In this document: positions 44,660-53,735 of the stretch, in pieces
Numbering within the stretch: the first letter of the stretch is position 1
Layout of the letters: each line of letters begins with the position of its first letter
DNA from: Spirochaetaceae bacterium bin103
GTDB lineage: Bacteria > Spirochaetota > Spirochaetia > SZUA-6 > Bin103
DNA: 64,000 bases
Assembly (NCBI GenBank): GCA_002238925.1
Contig: MPNH01000001.1
Coordinates: 62,001 to 126,000, forward strand
Direction of reading: 5' to 3'
Translations under genes and position numbers: made by a program
The notes under the pieces: model-generated
Told to the model about the DNA's origin: nothing
What the model saw: only the letters and a program-made list of their open reading frames with translations
Databases searched by the model: none

Positions 44660-45008
44660 ATGGTCCGCAATGGCCTGCCCTTCTCCATGTTCGATGAACT
44701 GGTGGGTGCGGTCGGTGGATCACAACGGGAGCTGGCGGCTATTATCGGCATCCCGGCAACTACCCTCGCTCGCAGGAAGCGGAGCGGCACGTTGACGCCG
44801 CCGGAATCGGACCGGCTGGTGCGTATCGCTCGCCTGGAGGAGATGGCCGCATCCATGATGCGTTGACGCGGCCGCCGCGGGGCGGTGGCTGCGGACGAAT
44901 CACGAACTCCTGGACGGTGAGACGCCCCTTGAGCGCGCGGCGACCGAGACCGGCGCACGCGATGTGGAGCACCTCATCGGCCGACTGCGGCACGGCGTAT
45001 TCAGTTGA
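44660..45008 (+). pseudogene. Xre/MbcA/ParS-type antitoxin, frameshifted
   Basis: The first frame (ATG 44660 to TGA 44866) gives an HTH domain: FSMFDELVGAVGGSQRELAA then IPATTLARRKRSGTLTPPES, as in Xre/MbcA/ParS antitoxins. The second frame, from about 44862 to TGA 45008, gives the matching toxin-binding domain: GRWLRTNHELLDGETPLERA then ETGARDVEHLIGRLRHGVFS. A single-base (or two-base) indel near 44860 separates them. No flanking repeat is present here, so this may be a true mutation. It overlaps the RES toxin remnant (TTGA), the normal order for this toxin-antitoxin type. Confidence 0.78.
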
Positions 45009-45148
45009 TCGTCGCCTGGCGTCTGGCCGCGCCGGAGTTTGCTCAGACCGCTGAGCAGATGATGTCGGGCGAGGGAGTTAGGCGCTACGGTGGGCGCTGG
45101 AACAGTATCGGGCGCCCGGTGGTTTACCTTGGCGACAGCTTGGCGTGA
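45005..45148 (+). pseudogene. RES-domain toxin, N-terminal remnant
   Basis: The 47-residue remnant reads LIVAWRLAAPEFAQ, then GVRRYGGRWNSIGRPVVYLG, which is the conserved N-terminus of RES toxins (NAD-degrading enzymes). These are normally about 150 residues long. It stops at SLA followed by TGA, and the rest of the domain is missing. The junction runs straight into what looks like the N-terminus of a HicA toxin, so a deletion fused the two modules. Confidence 0.75.
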
Positions 45149-45220
45149 GGTAATCAGGCGTCTTCGCCGCGACGGATGGGGTGTTTTCCGCCAAGCCGGG
45201 TGGGACTGGAGGGAGCGATG
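45141..45220 (+). pseudogene. HicA-like toxin, N-terminal remnant
   Basis: In the frame starting at 45147 the sequence reads EVIRRLRRDGWGVFRQAG, which matches the N-terminus of HicA mRNA-interferase toxins (REVIRxLxxDGWxxxRQxGSH). After RQAG the expected catalytic His segment is absent and the frame ends within WDWRER and a TGA at the HicB start. Only about 20 residues survive. A HicB gene follows in the normal order. Confidence 0.6.
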
Positions 45221-45634
45221 ACGTATCCAGTAGTGATTCACAAGGATTCCGACAGCGACTTCGGTGTCACGGTGCCGGATCTCCCGGGGTGCTTCTCCGC
45301 CGGGCGCACCTTGCACGACGCCCTCACCAACGCTGGCGAGGCGATCGCCACCCATGCAGAGGGGCTTCTTCTCGATGGCGAGCCCATTCCAGAACCGAGG
45401 CGAATCGAGTCGCATCTTGAGAGCGGAAACTATGAACATGCCATATGGGCCGTAGTGACTGTAGACTTTGCCCGGGTCGCCGGAAGGGCACGGCGAATCA
45501 ACGTCACCATTCCCGAGCGAGTACTGTCGCGGGTGGACGCCTATGCCAAGCGGACCGGCGACTCCCGGTCCGGGTTGATCGCAGTCGCCGCCCTGGAGTA
45601 CATCACGCGACGGAATGACGAATTGGTGACGTGA
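45218..45634 (+). CDS. hicB: HicB-family antitoxin, apparently orphaned
   Basis: The 138-residue product has a HicB N-terminal domain (YPVVIHKDSDSDFGVTVPDL, GCFSAGRTLHDALTNAGEAI, about residues 3-45). A ribbon-helix-helix C-terminal domain follows (RRINVTIPERVLSRVDAYAK, about 91-110). HicB neutralises HicA and represses its own operon. GGAGGGAG lies before the ATG. The upstream HicA is reduced to an N-terminal fragment, so this antitoxin has no toxin here. It may still bind DNA or protect against HicA toxins made elsewhere. Confidence 0.85.
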   Translation: MTYPVVIHKDSDSDFGVTVPDLPGCFSAGRTLHDALTNAGEAIATHAEGLLLDGEPIPEPRRIESHLESGNYEHAIWAVVTVDFARVAGRARRINVTIPERVLSRVDAYAKRTGDSRSGLIAVAALEYITRRNDELVT

Positions 45635-45839
45635 AATCGGATGCGGGGCTACACGGTATTCGCGCGATCAGGCAACCCGGTTCTGGCACCGGCTGACGCC
45701 AGTAGCGCGGCCAGTGCCCGATCCACAACGTGGGCCGGGCGTCACGCCTCGGGCGTAACGCCCGCACTTTCGAACCACCGTACAAACCGTAGCACCGGTT
45801 CCCACCCCGGGGACTCTGTTCGCACCACCCACCGGCGGC
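45635..45839. other. Intergenic region without recognisable gene
   Basis: I see no gene or RNA in these 205 bases. They contain a perfect 13-base palindrome, gggcgtaacgccc, near 45760-45772, which is too short to interpret. The region separates hicB from the convergent TPR-protein gene. Confidence 0.6.
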
Positions 45840-47104
<1,265 letters not shown>

Positions 47105-47310
47105 CGTGAGCGCCTTACGAGTTGCCACGGCCTGCTCCGGCGGATCCTGTTGCACCATGGTAGGCGGCTACCGTAACCGAGACGCGCCAGCGGCGTCACC
47201 TCGGTCCGCGTGGTTTCCAGTCGTCCAGTCGGCCCACTCGGCTTCGGCAAAGGACATCGCCTGTACGTCGACAAGACACGCTTGTGAAGCGGTGGCGCTG
47301 CCCGTAGCTG

Positions 47311-47360
47311 GGCAACTCCATACGGACCGTAGTGACCGTTGACTTGCCCGGGTCGCCGGT
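47311..47360 (+). pseudogene. HicB C-terminal remnant
   Basis: One frame reads GNSIRTVVTVDLPGSPVG, close to GNYEHAIWAVVTVDFARVAG of the hicB gene at 45218. The DNA is also similar over about 45 bases. It lies alone in the otherwise empty 306-base region between the TPR-protein gene and ssrA. It looks like the residue of a second HicAB module or of a local duplication. Confidence 0.5.
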
Positions 47361-47368
47361 CGGTGTGC

Positions 47369-47403
47369 ATTGCCCACCCGTGGAAACGCCACGGGTGGGC
47401 AAT
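47369..47403 (-). terminator. Hairpin behind the tmRNA gene
   Basis: Bases 47369-47383 and 47389-47403 form a perfect 15-bp stem with a five-base loop, starting eight bases after the tmRNA 3' CCA. No T-run follows on the minus strand, so it is a processing or weak termination hairpin rather than a canonical terminator. It could also protect the 3' end of the precursor. Confidence 0.6.
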
Positions 47404-47410
47404 CAATACT

Positions 47411-47761
47411 TGGTGGAGGTGGCGGGAATCGAACCCGCGTCCTGAAAGGTGCGCGTACGGCGTCTACAGGTTTAGCCGGCTGTTGCAATGCTTGGCGCCG
47501 CCTTTGTGATCCGGCACACGGGCGACGGTGCAGCCCGCTGTTTGTTTTTCCCGCCACCCCCGCGGGCCGGCGTGGCGGTAAGTCCTGAATTGCGTCGGGG
47601 ATGCTCGTCGCTCAGGACCGCACTTCAAGTCCCCGTGGCTACGCTCTTAAGCAGCCAGTGCTAGATCTGTATCGGCAGATCAAATTGTCCAGGGTTAGGA
47701 GACTGGAACTCCACCTGCAACCGCAAACGTCATGCCCCTCAGTCGAGGCCTGGTCACCCCC
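47411..47761 (-). ncRNA. ssrA: Transfer-messenger RNA (one-piece tmRNA)
   Basis: tmRNA rescues ribosomes stalled on broken messages and tags the product for proteolysis. The 5' end GGGGGTGACCAGGCCTCGAC (from 47761 downward) and the 3' end GGGTTCGATTCCCGCCACC, followed by the encoded CCA (47413-47411), form the tRNA-like half. GGGGGTG pairs with CACCTCC in the seven-bp acceptor stem. The tag frame ends at TAA (47649-47647) and, with an in-frame TGA a codon further upstream, can only encode about ADTDLALAA from 47676. The length is 351 bases. smpB ends 22 bases upstream, so the two may share a transcript. Confidence 0.93.
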
Positions 47762-47783
47762 AAAACTCCGGGCAAGGCCCGGG

Positions 47784-48272
47784 TTACAAGCTGCGCTGCC
47801 CGCTGCGCACCTGACGGTCCAGGTCGCGCTCCAGGTCGCGGCGCTTGATGTCTTCGCGCTTGTCGAAGGTCCTTTTGCCGCGGCACACGCCGAGCTCAAC
47901 CTTGACCAGCCCACTCTTAACGTAGAAGCGAAGGGGGATCAGTGTCAAGCCGCGTTCGGTGACCCGTCGGTGCAGGCGCCGAATCTCGTCCCGGTGGGCG
48001 AGCAGCTTGCGGGTCCGGGTGGGGTCGTGGTTGAACTGGTTGCCGAACGCGTACGGCGTAATGTGCAGCCCCACCAGCAGCAGTTCGCCGTCGGCGATGC
48101 GCGCGTAGGAGTCGGTAAAGGAGAATTGCGCCGCCTTGATCGACTTCACCTCGGTGCCGCGCAGCGCGATGCCGCACTCCATGCGGTCGTCGACGTGGTA
48201 GAAGTGGCGCGCGCGGCGGTTGGTGGCGAGCGTCTTGACCGCTTCGGCGCCGGTACCGGACTGGCGGCTCAC
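47784..48272 (-). CDS. smpB: SsrA-binding protein SmpB
   Basis: The 162-residue protein binds tmRNA and carries it to stalled ribosomes. Family landmarks are present: ATNRRARHFYHVDDRMECGI, GTEVKSIK, FSFTDSYARI, LLVGLHITPY, PTRTRKLLAHRDEI and the basic C-terminal tail DKREDIKRRDLERDLDRQ. The GTG start overlaps the stop of the upstream gene (GTGA), which adds about eleven residues before the conserved part. ssrA follows directly. Confidence 0.95.
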   Translation of the reverse strand: MSRQSGTGAEAVKTLATNRRARHFYHVDDRMECGIALRGTEVKSIKAAQFSFTDSYARIADGELLLVGLHITPYAFGNQFNHDPTRTRKLLAHRDEIRRLHRRVTERGLTLIPLRFYVKSGLVKVELGVCRGKRTFDKREDIKRRDLERDLDRQVRSGQRSL

Positions 48273-49909
48273 GGTTGCACCAGCGCCAGCCGGAAGCCGA
48301 GCACCGGCGTGCACCACTCGGCCGGTTGCGACCCGCGGGTATGGACGCCAACCACGCGTGGATCGGAGGTGAACGAGCCGCCGCGTACGGCGCGGCGGCT
48401 GCCGACGCCAAGCAGCGCATGCGTCTGCCCGGCGGTCGCCGCGCCGGCGGTCACCAGGTAGCGTGTCGGCGAGTACCAGTCGGCCGTCCATTCCCACGCA
48501 TTGCCGAGCATGTCGTGCAGATGGTAGCCGTTGGGCGGGGAATACCCCGCCGGCTGCAAACCGGCGCCCGGTGCGGCCAAGTGCCCCTCCGGCTGGTCGC
48601 CGCCGGGGTAGGGCTGGCCGTGCAGGCCACCGCGCGCGGCGTACTCCCACTCCGCTTCGAACGGCAGCCGCGCCCGCCACCCTCCGCCGTCCGGCGCGGC
48701 GGCGAGCTGTTCGCCGACCCAGGCCGCGAACGCTTCGGCGGCGAACGCCGAAACGTACACCACCGGTTCCCGCTCCCGTCCCGCCGGCGGCGCGCCGTCC
48801 TGCCAGTCCGCCAGGTAGTCCTGCGCAACCAAGCCGCGTGCCACCAGGGCTGCCCGGTTGTCGGGAGCCCACTCCGGGCGCTCGGCCACGAAACGGGCGA
48901 ACGAGGCTTTCGTCACCTCGCGCTGCTGCAGGTAGAACGACGCCACCGTGACCCGGTGCGGCCATGCCTCGAACGGCAGGACGGGCTCCTGCAAGCTGGC
49001 CAGCCGCTGTCCGTCGCCCATCACGAACGTACCGGCGGGGATAGGGCGAAATACCATGTCCGCGATGGTGACGGTGTCGGAGGGCGACTCGGGCGGCGGG
49101 CCCGCCCCGGGTTGCGCGGCAGCGAGCCGCCGGCTCTGTTCGACGGCCGTGCCGTACCATTCGGATGCCATCAACTCGGCTCGCGGCTCCGGCGGGAGCA
49201 GGGCAGCAAGCCACAGCGGCAGGCGGGGGCTGTCGCCGGCGAACCGGCCCAGATCCCGTACCAGCCGCTGCAATCCGGCGGCCGACAGCGGTGCGCCGCC
49301 GCTCAGGCTGGTATGCGCCGTCAGCAAAGCGGCCAGTCCGGCTTCGTCCTCGACCAGCAGCGCAGCGTGGCTCAGCAAGCGGTCGGCCAGCTCCGCGGAC
49401 GGCTCCGCGGCGTGTGCGAGATCGCCGGCGGCATCGGTGACAATGCGGGCAACGGAGGGGGTGCGGGAAAGTTCGAGCAGCGCAGCGCGCAACAGACCCG
49501 CCGGGTCGGCGAGCGGCAACTCGACGTGCTGCGCGTCGCGACGCGGAAGCGGCCAGCTCAGGAGGATGCGGCCGCCCACCTCAAGCGACAGTTCCTGGGG
49601 CTGGAAGTAGTCCTTTGCCACGGTCACGGTACGCGAACCCGCGGCAACCCGTACCGCGAGCGGCGTGACACCGGCGAATTGTCCGTCCACCGACACCGTG
49701 GCGCCCGCCGGCGTCGAGGTGAATTCTAGTACCGAGCCGGACCAGCGCAGGCCCGGCACCACCAGCGTGGCGAACAGCAGCGCCGCCAGGGCACACCCGT
49801 ACAGCACCGTGAGGTAGATCCCCGGCGCGATGCCGGCCACCGGCCGCAGCCGGACCCGATGATCCGCGGCATTCGGAAGCTTGGTGTTGCGTGCGCGCCG
49901 TGCGTGCAT
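48269..49909 (-). CDS. Membrane-anchored protein with PEGA and FGE-sulfatase-like domains
   Basis: The product (546 residues from the ATG ending at 49909) has a membrane anchor (IYLTVLYGCALAALLFATLV, about residues 28-47). A PEGA domain follows (STPAGATVSVDGQFAGVTPL, about 61-80), then a helical middle and a C-terminal SUMF1/FGE-sulfatase domain (PAGTFVMGDG, LPFEAEWEYAARGG, DMLGNAWEWTADWY, RRAVRGGSF, LGFRLALV). The two cysteines that catalyse formylglycine formation near GGSF are absent, so it is not expected to activate sulfatases. Such proteins are often surface or signalling proteins in spirochaetes. The frame is open further upstream to 50020. Confidence 0.8.
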   Translation of the reverse strand: MHARRARNTKLPNAADHRVRLRPVAGIAPGIYLTVLYGCALAALLFATLVVPGLRWSGSVLEFTSTPAGATVSVDGQFAGVTPLAVRVAAGSRTVTVAKDYFQPQELSLEVGGRILLSWPLPRRDAQHVELPLADPAGLLRAALLELSRTPSVARIVTDAAGDLAHAAEPSAELADRLLSHAALLVEDEAGLAALLTAHTSLSGGAPLSAAGLQRLVRDLGRFAGDSPRLPLWLAALLPPEPRAELMASEWYGTAVEQSRRLAAAQPGAGPPPESPSDTVTIADMVFRPIPAGTFVMGDGQRLASLQEPVLPFEAWPHRVTVASFYLQQREVTKASFARFVAERPEWAPDNRAALVARGLVAQDYLADWQDGAPPAGREREPVVYVSAFAAEAFAAWVGEQLAAAPDGGGWRARLPFEAEWEYAARGGLHGQPYPGGDQPEGHLAAPGAGLQPAGYSPPNGYHLHDMLGNAWEWTADWYSPTRYLVTAGAATAGQTHALLGVGSRRAVRGGSFTSDPRVVGVHTRGSQPAEWCTPVLGFRLALVQP

Positions 49910-50012
49910 GGCGCGCCAAGTATAGGTATGCGCGGAACGCCGCGCATAGCTCGATGGGCGGCCATTGGCGGCCATTGGCAAAGCAGACGCGGTTCCACTA
50001 CCTTTCCGGGGC

Positions 50013-51038
50013 GTGAGCAAGACGCCGTCGCCGACCCCGTCCGCAGACCGCTCCGGCGTGTGGCAGCGCTGGCAGCACGGCGTGGTGGCGGTTACCGAAC
50101 GCTACCTCTCCTGGCGCCGCCTTCGCCGCGTGCGCCGCAAGGTCCGCATGCAGGGCAAGCACCCGCTGCTTGATTGGGCAGAGGCGATTGGCTCCGCGAT
50201 TCTGATCGTACTGGTCATCAACCAGTTCCTGCTGCAGGCGTACCGGATCCCGTCCGAATCGATGGTGCCGACCCTGCTGGTGGGCGACCGCATCTTCGTG
50301 AACAAGCTGATCTACGGACCCGAGCTGATCCCGGGATCGATCAAGCTGCCGAGCCCCCGGCAGCCGCGCCGCGGCGAGGTGATCATTTTCGAGAATCCCA
50401 CCTACGTGGCGGTCGGACCGGCGCTCGAGCTGGTGCAGCGGGTCATCTACATGGCCACCCTGTCGCTGGTCAACATCGATACCGACGAGCAGGGACGTCC
50501 GCGCGCTCATTTTCTGATCAAGAGAGCCGTCGGCATGCCGGGCGACCGGGTGCGCGTCCGCGACGGCGACGTGGAGATCATGGTCGGCGGCGCCGGACCC
50601 TGGCGCCCGGAGCGGGAGCTGATGGAGGAGTTGGGATTGCCGTACAACGTGCGGCGGCTGTTTCCCCAGGACAGCTATCCCGAGCTGAGGCTTGCCTCCA
50701 TGGCGCGGGTACGGGCTGCCGCCGGCATGCGGGTGTCGTCCGCGGAGGCACTGGCCGCCGAGCGCATCCGCGAAATTGGACGGGCGGATTACAGTTATTC
50801 CAACACCTGGATCGCCCGCGCGCGCTACGAGCTGGATCCGCACAATCACGGGCTGGCGCGCGACTGGCGCCGGCTCGAGCACGGCTGGCAGGTGCCGGCA
50901 CACGCGTTCATGCCGATGGGCGACAATCGCGACGATTCACGCGACAGCCGTGATTTCGGGCCGGTGAAGCTGGATAAAGTGTTGGGCCGTGCTCTGTTCC
51001 ACTATTGGCCGCCGTCTCGCTGGGCGGCGGTGCGCTGA
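50013..51038 (+). CDS. lepB: Signal peptidase I
   Basis: The 341-residue protease removes signal peptides at the outer face of the cytoplasmic membrane. A single membrane segment (AIGSAILIVLVINQFLLQAY, about residues 60-79) precedes the catalytic Ser in RIPSESMVPTLLVGDRIFVN. The catalytic Lys is in FLIKRAVGMPGDRVRVRDG (about residue 170), and the late PMGDNRDDSRDSRDFGPV completes the family boxes. A GTG at 50013 is used; an ATG at 49965 is possible. It diverges from the PEGA/FGE gene and is followed by hemW after ten bases. Confidence 0.92.
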   Translation: MSKTPSPTPSADRSGVWQRWQHGVVAVTERYLSWRRLRRVRRKVRMQGKHPLLDWAEAIGSAILIVLVINQFLLQAYRIPSESMVPTLLVGDRIFVNKLIYGPELIPGSIKLPSPRQPRRGEVIIFENPTYVAVGPALELVQRVIYMATLSLVNIDTDEQGRPRAHFLIKRAVGMPGDRVRVRDGDVEIMVGGAGPWRPERELMEELGLPYNVRRLFPQDSYPELRLASMARVRAAAGMRVSSAEALAAERIREIGRADYSYSNTWIARARYELDPHNHGLARDWRRLEHGWQVPAHAFMPMGDNRDDSRDSRDFGPVKLDKVLGRALFHYWPPSRWAAVR

Positions 51039-51048
51039 CCGGCACCCG

Positions 51049-52293
51049 ATGAGTGCGGCGCCGCGGCGGGCGGCGGTGGCGTACTACGTGCACGTGCCGT
51101 TTTGCGCGGCGCACTGCACCTGGTGCGATTATCCGGTTACCGTCGGCGGCCTGGAGCGCGCGCCCGAACTGGTGACGGCGGTGCTCGCGGAGGTGAAGAC
51201 CCTGCGCGCCGCACTGGCCGACCGGCCGGTAGCCGCGCTCTACGTCGGCGGCGGTACGCCGAGCTTTCTGCCTCAGGGCGAGCTTCGGCGCCTGCTGGCG
51301 GGTCTCGCCGGTGCGCTGCACCCGCCGGCGGGAGACGACGGTGGCGGCCGGCCGGTGGAATCTACCCTGGAAGTGAACCCGGAGGACGTGACCGGGGAAC
51401 TGCTCGCAACCTGCGCCGGCGCCGGCATCGATCGCCTCTCGGTCGGCGTGCAGTCGTTCGCCGACTCCTCCCTGCAGCGGCTCGGCCGGCGCTGCACCGC
51501 GAGCGAGTTGCATGCCGCCATGGCGCTGCTCACGCGGCGCTGGCCGGGCCGGCTGAACATAGATCTGATGGCCGGCGTGCCTGGCCAACGTTTCGCGGAC
51601 GTGCAGGCGGACGTGGACCGGGTAGCCGACCTGGGCGTCGGCCACGTCACCTTGTTGCAGTTGGCGGACCCGCCGCCCGGGGGCCTGCAACCGAGCGCCG
51701 GCGCCGACGAGTTGTGGCTGGCAGCCGGCGAGCAGCTGCGCCGCCGCGGCTATGCCGACTACGAAGTGAGCCACTTTGCGCGCGGCGGCGACCGCTCCCG
51801 CTATCTATGCCACGTGCTGCGGATGCAGCCGGTGGCGGCGGCCGGTCCGGGGGCCGTTGGTACTCTGCCGGCTGCGGCCGCGGCATCGTACGGCGGCCCG
51901 GTGCGCACCGAGTCGGGTGCCGTGCGCTGTACCCATGCGGCGGAGCTGGACCGTTATCTGGCCGGCAGCGCCGCCGGTTGGGGATGCACCCCCGAACCCG
52001 TGCCGACGCAAGGCCTGCTGGTGGAACACCTGCTGCAGGGTCTGCGGCTCACCGAAGGCATCGACGCCGAGTCGGCGTGGCTGCGGCCGCCGCTAGGCAC
52101 ACTGCTGGACGAACTGTGGGACCGTTGGCAGCGGCTCGGACTGGCTCACCGGCACGGCGCCCGGCTGGCGCTGACCGCACGCGGCCGGCTGCAGCTCGAC
52201 GGCCTGGTGGCGGCGGCGAGCGACCATCTTCATAGCGAGGCGGGCGGCGACCAACCGGTATTCGCTGCGTGGCCCGACGGCGCCGGCTCCTGA
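51049..52293 (+). CDS. hemW: HemW-type radical SAM protein (oxygen-independent coproporphyrinogen oxidase-like)
   Basis: The 414-residue product has the radical SAM iron-sulfur motif HVPFCAAHCTWCDYP (CxxxCxxC, about residues 16-30). ALYVGGGTPSFLP, TLEVNPEDV and GIDRLSVGVQSF follow, as in HemW. The lack of a fourth Cys after CxxC fits HemW rather than HemN. HemW acts as a haem chaperone or haem-trafficking protein. The C-terminal HemN-like part is Arg-rich and less conserved. It follows lepB in the same direction, an order I recall from treponemes. Confidence 0.85.
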   Translation: MSAAPRRAAVAYYVHVPFCAAHCTWCDYPVTVGGLERAPELVTAVLAEVKTLRAALADRPVAALYVGGGTPSFLPQGELRRLLAGLAGALHPPAGDDGGGRPVESTLEVNPEDVTGELLATCAGAGIDRLSVGVQSFADSSLQRLGRRCTASELHAAMALLTRRWPGRLNIDLMAGVPGQRFADVQADVDRVADLGVGHVTLLQLADPPPGGLQPSAGADELWLAAGEQLRRRGYADYEVSHFARGGDRSRYLCHVLRMQPVAAAGPGAVGTLPAAAAASYGGPVRTESGAVRCTHAAELDRYLAGSAAGWGCTPEPVPTQGLLVEHLLQGLRLTEGIDAESAWLRPPLGTLLDELWDRWQRLGLAHRHGARLALTARGRLQLDGLVAAASDHLHSEAGGDQPVFAAWPDGAGS

Positions 52294-52331
52294 CCGCCCG
52301 GCGCCGAACGTGCGACCGCGGCCGGCGCCGC

Positions 52332-53639
52332 CTACCGGGCCTGGGCCGCGAAGCGCTGTTCGGTGCGTCGCAGCGGCAGCAGCGCGAGCGTGCCGAGCAC
52401 GACGAAGCCGGCCGCGATCCAGGCCACCAGCTCGGCGCCGGCGCGGCTGGCAAGCTGGATGCCGACGGTGGCGCCGAGCATCATGCGCATGCCGGTGGCG
52501 AACGTGTGCACGGACATGTACGCGGCGGTGTTCTCGCGGTCGGCAAAGCGCGTTACCCACAGGCTCCACGCCAGCATGCCGCCGGCATTGAACGCCCCCA
52601 TCAGCGCCGCCCCGACGATCACGGCCGGCACGCTGTGGAGTTGAAAGAACAGCACGATGCTGAGCACCGAGATCAGGTTCAGGCCCACCCGCACGGAAAT
52701 GAAGTTGAAGCGGTCGAACAGGTTGGCCCACAGCGGTGTGCACACCAGCCGCATGATGTCCGGAACGGTGCCGGCGATGAGCGCCACCCCGACCGCCGGC
52801 AGATCGAAGCCGTAGCGCGGCTCGGTTAGAAACAGGATGCGCAGGGGGGCGACCAGAAGGCTGCCGAAGCCGAACAGGAACCATGCCCCCACGGTCAGGC
52901 CGAATGCGCGGTCGCGCCACAACAGCGCCAGCGCCGCCAGCGGAGAGACCGACTGCTGCCGGACGCCGGCGGCACGCCGCGGACGCCGGGACGGCACGAA
53001 CAGCAATGCGCCGGCCGCGATCAGGTTGGCGATGCCATAGGCGGTAATGACGGCGCGATACCGGTCGCCGGAACTCTCCAGGATCGCCCCGCCGAGGAGG
53101 TGGAACAGCGCCGAGCCGAGCATGGCCAGCACCAGCTCCACGGCCACCAGTCTGCCGCGCAGGCGGGCGGGGTAGTTCGCCTTGATGATCGTGGTATACA
53201 ACGGCAGGGTCACCGCGCCGGTGGCGGAAGCCGGGATCAGCCACAGCACGTGCCAGGTAAGCGAGGAGACGGCTGCGGCGGCAAAGAAGCCCGCCGCTGC
53301 CAGCGCCATCGCCGCGGCCACCACCAGGCTGCGCCGCACCGGCAGCCGCGCCAGGTAGGCAACCACCAGCAGGGCGGCGATCAGCCCGAACGCCTGCGGC
53401 AGCGATACCAGCGTCTTGACCGCGTCGCCGGCGTCGAAGTGGCGCACCGCGATCAGCAGGAAGAAGGTCTTCGGACCCGTCTCCAGGATGCCGAACGCAA
53501 AGCTGCGGATGGAGCCGAACACCAGTGTCCGGCGCGCCAGGAGGGGCACCCCAATGGCGCCGAGAAGCCGGCTGCCGGGGCGACCGCCCGTGGCGGCGTT
53601 GCGGTGCGTTCGCATGCTCCACGACAGCCTAACGCACAC
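52332..53639 (-). CDS. MFS transporter
   Basis: The 435-residue product has about twelve hydrophobic segments (for example FGILETGPKTFFLLIAV, TLVSLPQAFGLIAALLVVAY, LVVAAAMALAAAGFFAAAAV) and a major-facilitator layout with a central loop near residues 215-235. No substrate motif stands out. It is convergent with hemW and diverges from yebC across about 95 bases. It is not part of the core gene pairs on either side, so it may be a later insertion in this block. Confidence 0.8.
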   Translation of the reverse strand: MCVRLSWSMRTHRNAATGGRPGSRLLGAIGVPLLARRTLVFGSIRSFAFGILETGPKTFFLLIAVRHFDAGDAVKTLVSLPQAFGLIAALLVVAYLARLPVRRSLVVAAAMALAAAGFFAAAAVSSLTWHVLWLIPASATGAVTLPLYTTIIKANYPARLRGRLVAVELVLAMLGSALFHLLGGAILESSGDRYRAVITAYGIANLIAAGALLFVPSRRPRRAAGVRQQSVSPLAALALLWRDRAFGLTVGAWFLFGFGSLLVAPLRILFLTEPRYGFDLPAVGVALIAGTVPDIMRLVCTPLWANLFDRFNFISVRVGLNLISVLSIVLFFQLHSVPAVIVGAALMGAFNAGGMLAWSLWVTRFADRENTAAYMSVHTFATGMRMMLGATVGIQLASRAGAELVAWIAAGFVVLGTLALLPLRRTEQRFAAQAR

Positions 53640-53735
53640 ACTGCCTGTCCGTCAGCCGAGCCGCGGCGCAGGGGCGCATGGCACATTGACGCGCGGCATT
53701 GGCGGCTGGTAGGCTGCAGCAACAGGAGTCAGGAA

